DNA from: Fremontodendron californicum
Taxonomy: Eukaryota > Streptophyta > Magnoliopsida > Malvales > Malvaceae
DNA length: 64,000 nucleotides
Reading direction: 5' to 3'
Assembly: GCA_030761205.1 (NCBI GenBank)
Contig: JAULJL010000004.1
Coordinates: 37,606,172-37,670,171, forward strand
The notes beneath the pieces were generated by a model. It saw nothing but the letters and a program-made list of their open reading frames with translations. It ran no database searches and had not been told where the DNA came from. Position numbers and translations under genes: made by a program. Every line of letters starts with the position of its first letter. Within the stretch, counting starts at the first letter, position 1. Shown one piece after another: positions 11,950 to 21,834 of this stretch.

Positions 11950-12485
11950 GGTCAAAGTATTTGATAAATCTCTGTACTATACTATCTAATATAAATTAAT
12001 TCATCTACTATAAAACTGAGTAATTTAATTTCTCTATTTTTAAAATTGAAGAAAAAAGGTAAAATCACTAACTAATGTAACAGAAACTGTTAAAAAAGCT
12101 AACGTAACATTTAACCTTGTATTTATTTGATGATGTGACATCAATAAAATATATTATTTTAAGCTGACGTGGACAAAATAACAAATTAAATTGACAAAAA
12201 ATAATTTGATGTGACATTTTTACCAACTTAGTTTATTATTTTATCTACGTCAGCTTAAAATAATATGTTTTATTGGTGTTACGTCAGCATTTAACATTCA
12301 CGTTATCAAATAAACACAATATTAAATGTCACATCAATTTTTTTAACATTTTTTATTACACTAGTAAGTGATTTTATCTTTTTACTTCAATTTTAAAAAT
12401 ACAAAAACTAAATTAATCAATTTTATAATAAAAAAATTAATTTACACTAAATAATATAATAAAAAACTTTTTAAATACTTTCACC
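11950..12485. mobile_element. Foldback MITE, Mutator-like (9-bp target duplication)
   Basis: The two halves are long imperfect inverted repeats of each other over essentially the full 536 bp. The termini read GGTCAAAGTATTT (left) and, on the other strand, GGTGAAAGTATTT (right). The element is flanked by an identical 9-bp sequence, CTATATATT, at 11941-11949 and 12486-12494. A 9-bp duplication is the hallmark of Mutator-like (MULE) insertions, so this is best read as a non-autonomous MULE foldback. No transposase frame is present. The AT-rich nature of the duplication is a caveat. Confidence 0.8.
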
Positions 12486-12750
12486 CTATATATTTCACAT
12501 TTTCATAAATGTGAATAGGAGCAGCTGATTTGTTTATATTACTATCATTTGACAGCAGTAATAATATCTCTTCTCTAGGCTTTATTTTCACTGTTTTTGG
12601 TGCCTGAAAAGCTCTGATAAAAGCCGCAGAAGCCATGCCCCTGGCTCTGCCACCTCCAATTGGTGTAAGAAAGTTGCAGTAAAAAAAAAAAAAAAAAGGT
12701 TTAGTGAAAATGGCAGCAGCAAGACTGAGGAATAGTTTTATAAGAAATAT

Positions 12751-12770
12751 ATATATATATATATATATAT
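12751..12770. repeat. (AT)n microsatellite
   Basis: A short AT run just upstream of the ~45-bp repeats at 12786. Confidence 0.8.
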
Positions 12771-12785
12771 GTATATGAAGATGGT

Positions 12786-12940
12786 ATGGACAGACTCAAA
12801 TCATGTCCAACAATTTGTTTCATGAACGAACAGACTCAAACATGTCTTTTAACTTGCCGTAGAATGCCTTTACAAAAGGTCCAAGTTCTCTGTTTCATGA
12901 ACAGACTCAAATCATGCCCAACAATTTGTTTTAAACAGAA
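12786..12940 (+). repeat. Interrupted direct repeats (CAGACTCAAA...CAATTTGTTT)
   Basis: ACAGACTCAAATCATG followed by CCAACAATTTGTTT occurs near 12789 and again near 12902; a third, partial copy (ACAGACTCAAACATGTC) starts near 12830, and GTTTCATGAAC recurs between them. The overlapping open frame is low-complexity repeat of the same words and is not supported as a gene. Confidence 0.7.
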
Positions 12941-13179
12941 ATATTGGAAGTCTGTTTTCTTTTCTAAATATAAAAATGGGAAGGTTACAACAGTAATGGA
13001 GATTCTTCTGTCAGTCTCTTGTATTAAGCTTTTGCTGACGTTTCTCATAGTTTGGTCCCATTGTAGTTGCAGACAAGATACCAGAATAACCCATCTATTC
13101 TTTTCTTTTGCCCTAAAATTCACTCAGGCTGTGAGTTATCACCAGTAAAAAATCAATAAATTACAGGCTGTGATTTTAC

Positions 13180-13679
13180 ATGATCGAATTGAATTTGCTC
13201 TACGTTTGAAATTGATTGAAAAAATTTAAAATTGATAATAGTGTTAATAAAAAATTATTTAAATGCTGACGTAGACATGTGAAACTGAAAAAATAGATGT
13301 CTTGAAAAAACATAATGACGTGTCAAATTTTTTTGCTCAGGTGAAATTTAAAAACTGATAGAATGGATGACTTCGAAAAAAATGATAACATATTTTTACG
13401 AGTAAGGGAGTAAGGGAGGGATTTGAGTAAACAATTTATGTTTTCCTAAATTACATTTGAGTAAAAAAAATTGACACATCATTATTTTTTTTCAAGTTAT
13501 CTTTTCTATCAGTTTCACATGTTCATGTCAGCATTTAGACAGTTTTTCATTAACATTGTTATCAATTTTACTTATTACACAAATTTCAAACGTACAGGAA
13601 TTAAATTAATCACTTCTATAATATAAGGATTAAAATATATTTTTAATTATAATATAAAGACTATTTAAATACTTTAACC
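13180..13679. mobile_element. Second foldback element related to the 11950 element, left end truncated
   Basis: The right half, read on the minus strand, begins GGTTAAAGTATTTAAATAG and contains AAATGCTGACATGAACATGTG; the left half contains the matching AAATGCTGACGTAGACATGTG on the plus strand. The centre is near 13430. The right terminus matches the GGT(C/G/T)AAAGTATTT terminus of the neighbour at 11950-12485, but the matching left terminus is missing, so the copy is decayed or truncated. No target duplication can be shown. Confidence 0.65.
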
Positions 13680-14480
13680 TTCGAATTAAAATGTCAAATC
13701 GAATCTAAACAAATAAAATATTTATTAATACAAAATCTAGATCCGATCCGATTCGACTCAAGATTTTAATTTGCTTCTTCTCGGTTCACCTCATAATTCC
13801 TCTCCCTTTTTCATCTTCCAAAATCCGACCTAGGAGTCGGAAGCTGTCCCCTTTGACATAATGAGGACCAACAACCAAATCCCTCACTGTGATATATTAA
13901 TTTAAGTTCATCATCATAATAATTTTTATTTTTTCATTTTTAATAATGCAGGGTAAACACAAGCATAGAAACCAGTATATTATTAATTCAGATTTATCAT
14001 GCAGGCATGAAATAGTTGCAAAAATTGGTTTAAAGATTCATTGAAGTTGTCTCCTATATTTGTCTCAATTCAAGCCTCTGAATTTTGTCTGGATAAATTC
14101 AATAATTTAAGCCACTGTTCAACTATTTAATTGGATAAATTGCAAATTATGTTACCAATATCTTTCAAAAAAAATCTTTGAAAGCTATTTCCTGAATTCG
14201 AAAGAAAGTATTTAAGTTTTTCCGATAACTAAAAAGTGTATTATACTTTAATCTAATCAGAGATCTTAATAGTGAAGGAACTGGATTAGAAAAAAAAAAA
14301 AAAAAAGAAAAAAAAAAGAAGGATCTATACCATAATATAAAAGCAATCCCTCAATTACTGTTTTCAATTGGGGAATTGCATGATTTTGGCTTGCCACGCG
14401 GCAAGCTATCTTTTTTTTGATAGAAAGAAGGAAAAAAAAAAAGAAGGAAAAAAAAAAAAAAGAAGAGAAGGAAAGAAGAA
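13680..14480. other. Intergenic, no gene
   Basis: AT-rich DNA with homopurine A/G runs (14290-14325, 14440-14490) that create spurious open frames on both strands. No gene or defined repeat seen. Confidence 0.6.
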
Positions 14481-16130
14481 AAAAAAAATTATGCATTCGT
14501 ATCGTGTTCGTATTATTTTTCATGTTTGTAGTTTTTTTATGTTCAAAGTATTATAAATTTATTATATAAATTTTTACATGTTAATAATTTATTTCATGTA
14601 AATTTTGACACGTTCGTATATTTGTGTTTTATTTATGTTATTTTCGTGCCGTGTCATATTTTAATTATTTTTTTCATGTGTTCATGTCATGTTTCAATTC
14701 ATCCAAATATTTTGCATAGCTTGTCATGGTGATCCAATTAAGAGAAAATTTTATGTGTCTATGTCGTGTCTCAATTCATCCCATATTTTGCATAATTTGT
14801 TATAATTATTCAATTTTGTGTGTTCGTGTCATTTTATTGTGTGTTTAAAATATTATAAATTTATATAAATTTTTACACGTTAATAATCCGTTTTATGTCG
14901 ATTTTAACACGTTCGTATATTTGTGTCATGTTCATGTTATTTTTGTGTCGTGTTTTAATGACTTTTTCCATATTCTATTTGAGTCGTATAATCATGTTGT
15001 GTCTTAAATTGCCGAGTCTAATTGACACTATTCAATAACTCACAAATTTGTGTCCCGGGTCATCATGTTCATGTTATTTTTCCTGTTATAATCGTATTCA
15101 ATGTATTATATATTTATATAAAATTTGACACATTTAATAATTCGTTTTATGTAGATTTTGACACATTCATGTATTTGTATCATGTTCATTTTATTTTTCG
15201 TATCGTGTCGTGTTTTAATTATTTTCTCATGTTATATTTGCATCGTATAATTATGTTTTTCCAAAATTATCAGATCTAATTGACCATATCAAATAACTTT
15301 CAATTTTATATAAGGTGTCGTATAATGATGTGAGCTATTATTTTTCTAAATTATCTTCACTTCTCTTGCTTTTTTATCTTTAAAATTTATTATAAGATAT
15401 CAATTCAAATCCGATAATATATCCGCAACGAAACACGGGTATTTTTCTAGTCATTCTAATATCTAACTATATTATAAAATTGATTACACAATAGTGTCAT
15501 GTGCTGACACGTGGCACTTGTGTAGTCAAGTTTGTATTTTTTTTTTAAGGAGAAAAAGAAAAAAAGAAAAGATAAAAATTTATATATTCGTGTTATTCTT
15601 TATGTGTTTAAAATATTATAAATTTATATAAAATTTTACATGTTAATAATTCGTCTTATGTATATTTTGACACGTTTGTGTATTCGTGTAGTGTTCATAT
15701 TATTTTTTGTGTTGTTTTTAATTATTTTTCTTATATTGTGTTCATATCGTGTCTCAATTTATTTTTTATTTTGCGTAGTTTATCATTGTGATTCAATTTT
15801 TTTAAAAAAAATTATGTGTTCGTGTTGTGTCTCAATTCATGACATATTTTGCATAATTTATTATAATGATTCAATTTGGAGAAAAATTTATGTTCATGTT
15901 AGTGTTATTTTTTTGTGGGTTTAAAGTATTATAAATTTATATAAATTTTTATACGTTAATAATTCGATTTATATAGATTTTGACACGTTCGTGTATTCGT
16001 GTTGTGTTCATGTTATTTTTCGTGCCATGTCATTTTTAATTATTTCCTTATTTTGTGTTTATGTCTTATCTCAATTCATTTAATATTTTGCATAATTTCT
16101 AATAGTGATTCAATTTTAATTATAAATTCA
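14480..16130 (+). repeat. Five-copy 'CGTGT' dispersed repeat cluster
   Basis: A degenerate unit recurs five times. Each contains AAAGTATTATAAATTTATA, then ACACGTTAATAATTCG, then TTTTGACACGTTCGTGTATT, then GTGTTATTTTT, then a CAATTCATxxxATATTTTGCATA tail. Starts are near 14540, 14841, 15095, 15604 and 15918. A fragment of AT-rich sequence interrupts copies 3 and 4. Single related copies occur at 38321-38530 (+), 31985-32170 and 47820-48045 (-). No coding capacity is visible; the family's class is unknown to me. Confidence 0.75.
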
Positions 16131-16449
16131 TTTATCATAAAATATTTAAATAAATAATAATGATATAATATGATTTAACTTATATTTATTTATTATTATT
16201 AATTTAACTAAAATTTTATAAATATTATAAAAAAAATCCCTAGACGAAGCGGGATAAAGATTCTAATTCTAGTTATAAGAAGTTACCCCTTGAAGTAATC
16301 TTACTTCAATTTTTTTGCAGGTGTGCTATCAAGTAGACTGTAAAAGGTCATTGCACTGAATGAAGTTACCCTTCACATCTTTTATGGCGAATTGACAGAT
16401 TAGACACCCGAGGGGTATTCAATATCTGTTGTTGTTTGCTTGGAGGGGA

Positions 16450-16620
16450 ATCGATTTTTTTATTTTTTAAAATATTTATATTTGATATTAATATTTGACA
16501 TATATTTGAATATAAAAATAAAAATATAATTTTTAAAAAAGTTTTAAATATAAAAAAATTTTGAAAAAAAATTAAATATATTTGTATCTAACATTTGAAT
16601 CCGAATAACATATGAAAATA
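16450..16620. repeat. Decayed copy of the 'GGATATG/CCGAATAAC' repeat family
   Basis: An AT-rich segment ending GAATCCGAATAACATATG, a word shared in inverse orientation with 6437 and 29955 (TATGTTATTCGGATT). Internal sequence is largely degenerate. Confidence 0.4.
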
Positions 16621-16829
16621 GGACTTAGGAGGCAATAAATATATTTTTCTCCAAAGGCCAAAGGGAGGCAAACTTCTTGTAAATGTAGTTGAAAGAACAG
16701 GGCAGTTTAGTAAAAGAAAACTCCTAACTACCCATTTAAAGCATGTAATAAAACGTTAACAAATGTTGCTTGCCAAAACAAGGAAAAATCCAAAACAATT
16801 TAAAAACCCTAGGACAGTTTTCAAGCTAG

Positions 16830-16838
16830 TATTTATAA
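16830..16838 (+). promoter_or_regulatory. TATA box of the Gln/Ser-rich gene
   Basis: TATTTATAA lies about 180 bp before the ATG at 17010 and about 30-35 bp before a CT-rich stretch that would be the start of the leader. A telo-box-like AACCCTA sits at ~16805. Confidence 0.5.
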
Positions 16839-16932
16839 CACCCCTTTGAGGCCCTCCGATCTACTCCGGATCAGCCTCTGCTCCTCTCTCTCTGCATTGT
16901 GTACTTTGAGAATATTTTGAGAGAAAAAAACC

Positions 16933-16962
16933 ATGATTCTTCCAACCAACTTTCTCTACTGA
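16933..16962 (+). other. Upstream ORF in the leader (9 codons)
   Basis: ATG in the context AACCATGA opens a frame M-I-L-P-T-N-F-L-Y followed by TGA, 47 nt before the main ATG. If the transcript starts near 16865 this uORF is in the leader and could reduce translation of the main frame. Inferred only. Confidence 0.4.
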
Positions 16963-17009
16963 GTCCTAAGTTGAAAAACCACAAAAAAAAAAAAAAAAGA
17001 AAGTGAGAT

Positions 17010-18807
17010 ATGAAGGGTCGATCTTCCAAGCATGAAACAAAAGAAGGAATGGAAATTGATAAAATTAGTAAACTCAAAGAAGAGCCTCATCTGTCTGGTG
17101 CTTATATCCGTAGCCTTGTTAAACAACTGACCTCTTCCAGAACCAAAAAAAACCCCATTATGAACCACCCGAAAGACCCTGAATCTGTTGATGCTGCTGA
17201 CGGTTTTAATGGCCAAAATTTGACCAAATTTGGTGAAGGTTTTAGTGAAACACCGCAAACCCAGCAACCCCAACCACCTCAACAACAACATAAGAAACAG
17301 GTCAGGAGGAGACTTCACACCAGCAGGCCTTACCAAGAAAGGCTGCTTAACATGGCTGAGGCTAGGAGAGAAATTGTCACTGCACTCAAGTTCCACCGAG
17401 CTTCCATGAAACATGCAAATGAACAACAACAACAGCAACAGCAAGAACAAGAACAAGAACAAGCTCCACCACCTTTTGAACAAGAATCAAAGACAAACTC
17501 TAGGAGAAATCCTAGAATATACCCATCAAGCACAAACAACTTGTCTACTTATAATTTAGACAATTTTTCCTCTTCATCTTTCTCTCAACATTACCCTCCT
17601 CATCCTCCAAATCCATATTTTTGGCCTGCTTCTCAAGTTCCTCTTCCATTTGCCAGTGCCACAGACACTTTGAACTTCACTCTACCAAACCAAACCTTAG
17701 GCCTAAACCTTAACTTTCATGATTTCAACAACATAGACACCAACTTTTACCATAACAGCAACAACCCATCAATCTACTCATCCTCATCATTATCTCCATC
17801 ATCTTCATCTTCCCCAACTCTATCCGTTGTAACTGAAGAAGTTCCTTCATCAGTTGCACTATCACATGAAGTGGGACCATCAAGAGGAGCTATGGCTGAT
17901 TTAACTGAAGCATATGGTGGGGGAGGCCTGCATCAAGCTATGGATGATGAGGAAATGGCAGAGATCAGATCATTAGGAGAGCAGCATCAAATGGAGTGGA
18001 ATGACACCATGAATTTGGTAACATCTGCATGGTGGTTCAAGTTCTTGAAGACTATGGAACTTGGGCCTGAAGTAAAAGCTGAGGATGATGGGTACCAACC
18101 ATTTGATCAAGTCATGGAATTTCCTGCCTGGTTGAATGCAAATGACAGCTGCTTGCAGCAGCATTTTACTGATCTTTGCCCTGATGACTACTTCCAGTAT
18201 CCTGCCTTACCTTGGTAAGAATCCAAATTTTCAAAAATAAAAAAGTTCAGCAAGCATATCTATTAGGAATGTTTCTCTCTCATCATGTCCATTCATACAT
18301 TATCAAAATATTTTGGTAAATCCATCAGAGTGCAATTTGATTGATTAGAAGGACTAGAATTACTTGAAATTCTCTCAATTTGATTCAATTGAACCATGAA
18401 AATTTTCAGAAGTTTACCTCATTTTCAATTTTTCATAGTCAGGTTACAATTTCTGACCAAGAAAAGAGTCTATTTACCTCATTTTCCGTTACACTTCCTA
18501 TAGATGCCACCTATATCCTTACCCAAACTCAATGCTGAAAGAGCCCAAGAAAAGGCCCATATAGGTCTAGGATATGGGCTTTTCTTATAGAAGTTGGGTT
18601 TCTCAATTTTAGTCTTGTAGTCTAATCGTTTAAAAACAAATTATGAATTCCATTGTCATATCGTAATTTTTTCTCCTATTCTTAGATTATCATCTTTTTA
18701 TATTAAAAAAATTGTTTTTTCCCATTTGACTTTTGTCTTGTATTGATGTGATTAACAGCATGGACATTGGAGAAATTGAAGGAATGGATGGGGAGTGGCT
18801 GGCTTGA
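17010..18807 (+). CDS. Plant-specific Gln/Ser-rich protein, two exons (unknown function)
   Basis: Exon 1 is 17010-18214 and exon 2 is 18759-18807. The donor is CCTTG|GTAAGA and the acceptor AACAG|CATGG; splicing gives a 417-aa protein ending M-D-I-G-E-I-E-G-M-D-G-E-W-L-A. Without splicing the frame stops at once (TGG-TAA) inside the donor. Visible parts: a conserved-looking Y-I-R-S-L-V-K-Q-L-T-S block at 32-42, a basic block with R-R-R-L-H-T-S-R-P-Y-Q-E-R and M-A-E-A-R-R-E-I-V-T-A-L-K-F-H-R at ~99-130, a Gln-rich run at 139-151, a Ser-rich run near 250-275, and an acidic C-terminal third with W residues. The L-V-K-Q-L-T block is reminiscent of the VQ motif (F-x-x-h-V-Q-x-h-T-G) but lacks its Gln and Gly, so membership in the VQ family is only a guess. 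No signal peptide or membrane segment; probably nuclear by composition. I do not know its function. Confidence 0.82.
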
Positions 18808-19046
18808 CAAGGATTGATTATGTTTTAAATTAATCAAATCTTTGGCATTAATTTGTCTCCCTTACTTTTGTTTTCATTTTTAAGTCCCTTTCTCCCCTGC
18901 TTTTCTATATTTTACTACTGCTATTTTAGAAATCTTTTAATCTAATAATAAGGCTTGCAAATATGTGAAAGGTGGCTGGCATGGCATGCATGCCATTGAG
19001 AAAAATAATATTATGTATCAAGCAAGAGGAGTTTGCTTTTTCCTCT

Positions 19047-19288
19047 ACCAGTTTTCCAATATCAACAATTTTATGTATTTTCTCATCCTTTGATCAATTT
19101 AATCTGCTTCCCCTTCTATAACTATACTATAATTAGTAATTGTTTAATTTTTTATTTTGATATTTGAACCAGTTTTCCAATATCAACAATTTTATGTATT
19201 TTCTCATCCTTTGATCAATTTAATCTGCTTCCCCTTCTATAACTATACTATAATTAATAATGGTTTAATTTTTTATTTTGATATTTGA
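19047..19288. repeat. Recent tandem duplication, 2 x 121 bp
   Basis: The block starting ACCAGTTTTCCAATATCAAC at 19047 is repeated at 19168 with only about two differences across 121 bp. It lies between two convergent genes, outside coding sequence. Confidence 0.93.
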
Positions 19289-19628
19289 AATTTGTTGCCG
19301 ATTGAATTTTGGTTACTGGAATTAAAAATCCAACATTCTATTAACAGATCACACAACTGTTAGTATAATTTTTTTTTTATTATACTCTAAGCCAACTTGA
19401 TACAAACAAGTAAACAGTCCCAAGTTAAGGATAAATTCACTTTCAGATAACTTCTACCATTCTGAACCATCATCTGAACAAAAAAGATATATAAAACATT
19501 TTTACCATGGAGATGGAGGGAAGGCAATATGCTGTGCTTAAAATCTTTCATTAAAGTAATGACATCTTTGAAATTTCAAACTTAACTGAAGTGACACAAA
19601 CTAATTGAATGTGCAAAAGAAAGTAACC

Positions 19629-21029
19629 TCAGGTTTCATCAGTGCCTTTGTATGCATTGCAAACATGACCAATCTCCAATTCATCATTATTAATTAGTGA
19701 AACAGCCTCCAAACCACCCATGATCTCCTCTGGTTCTTCCTCGAATTCTGCAGATATGTTGTCATATTTCTCAGTATCAACCTCAATTAAATCCTTTTCT
19801 TCCATGTCTGATAAGTCACTACTGAAAGTAGGAATCTCTTTCTTCTTTCCTCTATAACCAACATTGCTTAGGACCTTTTCCTTCCAAACCACCAAAGGGC
19901 ATTTCTCAATCAGCTCTGAACCTTCATAAGCTTCAGTCAAGAAGACACTAAATCTCTTCCCCCTTTCAGAAACATAAAAGATGCCAAAATGCTTCAAAAG
20001 AAGTCTCATCAACCTCTGTGGCATCACAAGCTCCCGTCGGAAATGAGTTAGATGGTCAGTCACCAATCTCTTCTCAACAGTAAAGCTAAGTAACTCATGC
20101 ATAACAGCAACTGCCCTCTTATCAAATTCCAATGACCCTGCTTTCAGCTCACTAGCATCCGCATATGGAGACAAATAAGACCTTTTCTGAAAATGCTCAA
20201 TCTTCCCTCTGTGTCTATACACCTTCTTGTAATCAGGAGGGAACTTCAAAGGAAAAGGCAAAGAAAGTAAACCCGGTTCACGTCCAATCCCATCACTCAA
20301 ACCCAATGTTTTCTTCTCCAACTCTGTAATAGCCCAAGCAGGATTCCAGTTTACAAGCTCCAAAAACTCAACCCCATCTTTAGATTTTACCACCCTAAAA
20401 TGTTGAGGATATTGATTCACCCACTTGGTCCTAAACTCAATCGGCAAACCAAAATCTCTCCTGAAATGAGCAATCTTATCTGACTGAATCCGTTTATTAA
20501 TCGACATCATTAGAATCCTAGTAACAAACTCAACAGCTTTAGTTGATTGTTCCTCAATCAACCGTTCCTCTTCTTCCAACAAATCCTCAGCTTCTTTAGT
20601 CGTTCCACACCATAAGGTTCCCCTTTGATCCTTATATAATTCAAACAACTTGGGACATTTCCTAATGAAATCAGTTATTTTGTGGGGTTTCGGTAAATTA
20701 AGTTGCTTCCTGTAATGGTCCAATGACCTTATGGGGATAATCATCTCGGGTTCTTTCCTCAAAACTTCCATCAAAAACAATACCTTTGATGACATTTTCC
20801 ATTTCTCTTTTACGATTTCAAGATGGTGAATTCTTTTGTACTGGCTTCGGTCTTGGACTCGTTTACTGGATGTCATTGGTCTGTTTTGAAACCACCCAAA
20901 CAATGGTTGTTGATACAAGTTTCTTCTCACAGACATAAAACCAAACATTTGGTGGTGATTTGAATGTAGCCGCTGGGTTTTAGCTGATTTATTTAACAAA
21001 ACTTGGTTTCTAACAAACTGGATGGCCAT
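19629..21029 (-). CDS. PORR-domain protein, probable organelle intron-splicing factor
   Basis: An uninterrupted 466-aa frame. From about residue 65 to 400 it shows the plant organelle RNA recognition (PORR) domain: K-E-P-E-M-I-I-P-I-R-S-L-D, I-T-D-F-I-R-K-C-P-K-L-F-E-L-Y, D-K-I-A-H-F-R-R-D-F-G-L-P, Y-P-Q-H-F-R-V-V and a second D-H-L-T-H-F-R-R-E-L block. PORR proteins such as WTF1 (plastid) and WTF9 (mitochondria) bind group II introns and are needed for their splicing. The Arg-rich, acidic-poor first ~50 residues (R-N-Q-V-L-L-N-K, R-R-N-L) look like an organelle transit peptide; the mitochondrion seems more likely but is not settled. The C-terminal ~60 residues are acidic and low in conservation. 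Lack of introns is usual for this family. Start chosen as the first ATG, which keeps the transit peptide. Confidence 0.9.
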   Translation of the reverse strand: MAIQFVRNQVLLNKSAKTQRLHSNHHQMFGFMSVRRNLYQQPLFGWFQNRPMTSSKRVQDRSQYKRIHHLEIVKEKWKMSSKVLFLMEVLRKEPEMIIPIRSLDHYRKQLNLPKPHKITDFIRKCPKLFELYKDQRGTLWCGTTKEAEDLLEEEERLIEEQSTKAVEFVTRILMMSINKRIQSDKIAHFRRDFGLPIEFRTKWVNQYPQHFRVVKSKDGVEFLELVNWNPAWAITELEKKTLGLSDGIGREPGLLSLPFPLKFPPDYKKVYRHRGKIEHFQKRSYLSPYADASELKAGSLEFDKRAVAVMHELLSFTVEKRLVTDHLTHFRRELVMPQRLMRLLLKHFGIFYVSERGKRFSVFLTEAYEGSELIEKCPLVVWKEKVLSNVGYRGKKKEIPTFSSDLSDMEEKDLIEVDTEKYDNISAEFEEEPEEIMGGLEAVSLINNDELEIGHVCNAYKGTDET

Positions 21030-21032
21030 TGC

Positions 21033-21041
21033 TTAGGGTTT
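21033..21041 (-). promoter_or_regulatory. Telo-box in the PORR gene leader
   Basis: AAACCCTAA on the minus strand lies four bases upstream of the ATG. Telo-boxes are frequent near the start of plant genes for translation and organelle biogenesis, which suits a splicing factor. Confidence 0.5.
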
Positions 21042-21539
21042 ATAGCTTTTTAAAGCTTCCTGGAAGTATGGATTAAATATCACTTGTTTCTGAAAGAAAA
21101 AGTGAGTCGGTAGGAGATGGTTCCCAAAAAAAAAAAAAAAGGATCTTTAACCCAGAGCTTCAAAAATGGAATGGACTGTATTATTGTCGTCAATGAAAAT
21201 AGAGGGGGTGGGGCGAAGCCTGAAAATTGGGTTGCCGGTTGATGCTCCAAGGAGATTGGAATGGGAAAGAATTAGCGTTAAGCTGATATTTAGTAGCAAA
21301 AGAAAATTTTGAAGCTCACTATCATCTTTATCTATCAAACCTGGTGTTATAATTACCCAATCTTAAAACCGCAAAAAAATATTCTAAGACAACAACTATT
21401 GAGAAGAAAAGAGCAATAATAAACTTTCAAGTAAAAAAAAAAAAAAATTGTTAGAGTCGTCCCGAAATAGGCTGTAGACCTACAACAAGTCCATGGCCGC
21501 GGCAAGGAATTTTTTTTTTTTTTTTTGTCCAAGCTCATT

Positions 21540-21780
21540 TGGGTCCAACCCGGATTGATCCGTATAAATTCAATTTATTATTTAAAAATATTTAAAAATT
21601 ATTTTTATATTAATATATATTATAATTAAATTTAAATAAAAAATATTTTTTATTTAATAAATAATAATTTGGATCGGATCAGGCCAGACCTTATCGAATC
21701 GAATTACAAAATATCTTATTCAAACCCTGTCCAATACGGATCGGACGGATTACTCGGACCGTGGACAGGTCTAAACTAGA
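21540..21780. repeat. MITE-like repeat, 'GGATCGGATC ... GGACAGGTCTA' family (copy 1)
   Basis: CCCGGATTGATCCGTATAAA at one end, an AT-rich core, then TTTGGATCGGATC and CCGTGGACAGGTCTA at the other. Related copies are at 48128-48362 (opposite orientation, starting GATGTCCATAGATACG) and 61115-61330; a fragment is at 38625-38690. Confidence 0.6.
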
Positions 21781-21834
21781 TCAGGGGCTTTAATTGAAGT
21801 TTACTTATCAGGACTATTGCATTATGGTAGTAAT

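Noticed and set aside
12786..13148. 120-codon plus-strand frame
   Set aside because: Built of interrupted direct repeats with no conserved protein features and no splice or promoter context.
14266..14556. Overlapping frames in both strands
   Set aside because: Products of long A/G homopurine runs (poly-Lys or poly-Phe).
16956..17483. 175-codon minus-strand frame
   Set aside because: Antisense shadow of the Gln/Ser-rich gene; its Leu/Phe runs come from the complement of CAA repeats.
18216..18218. TAA as the natural stop of the Gln/Ser-rich gene
   Set aside because: It lies in a strong splice donor and the downstream acceptor restores a conserved-looking acidic C-terminus; kept only as a possible intron-retention product.
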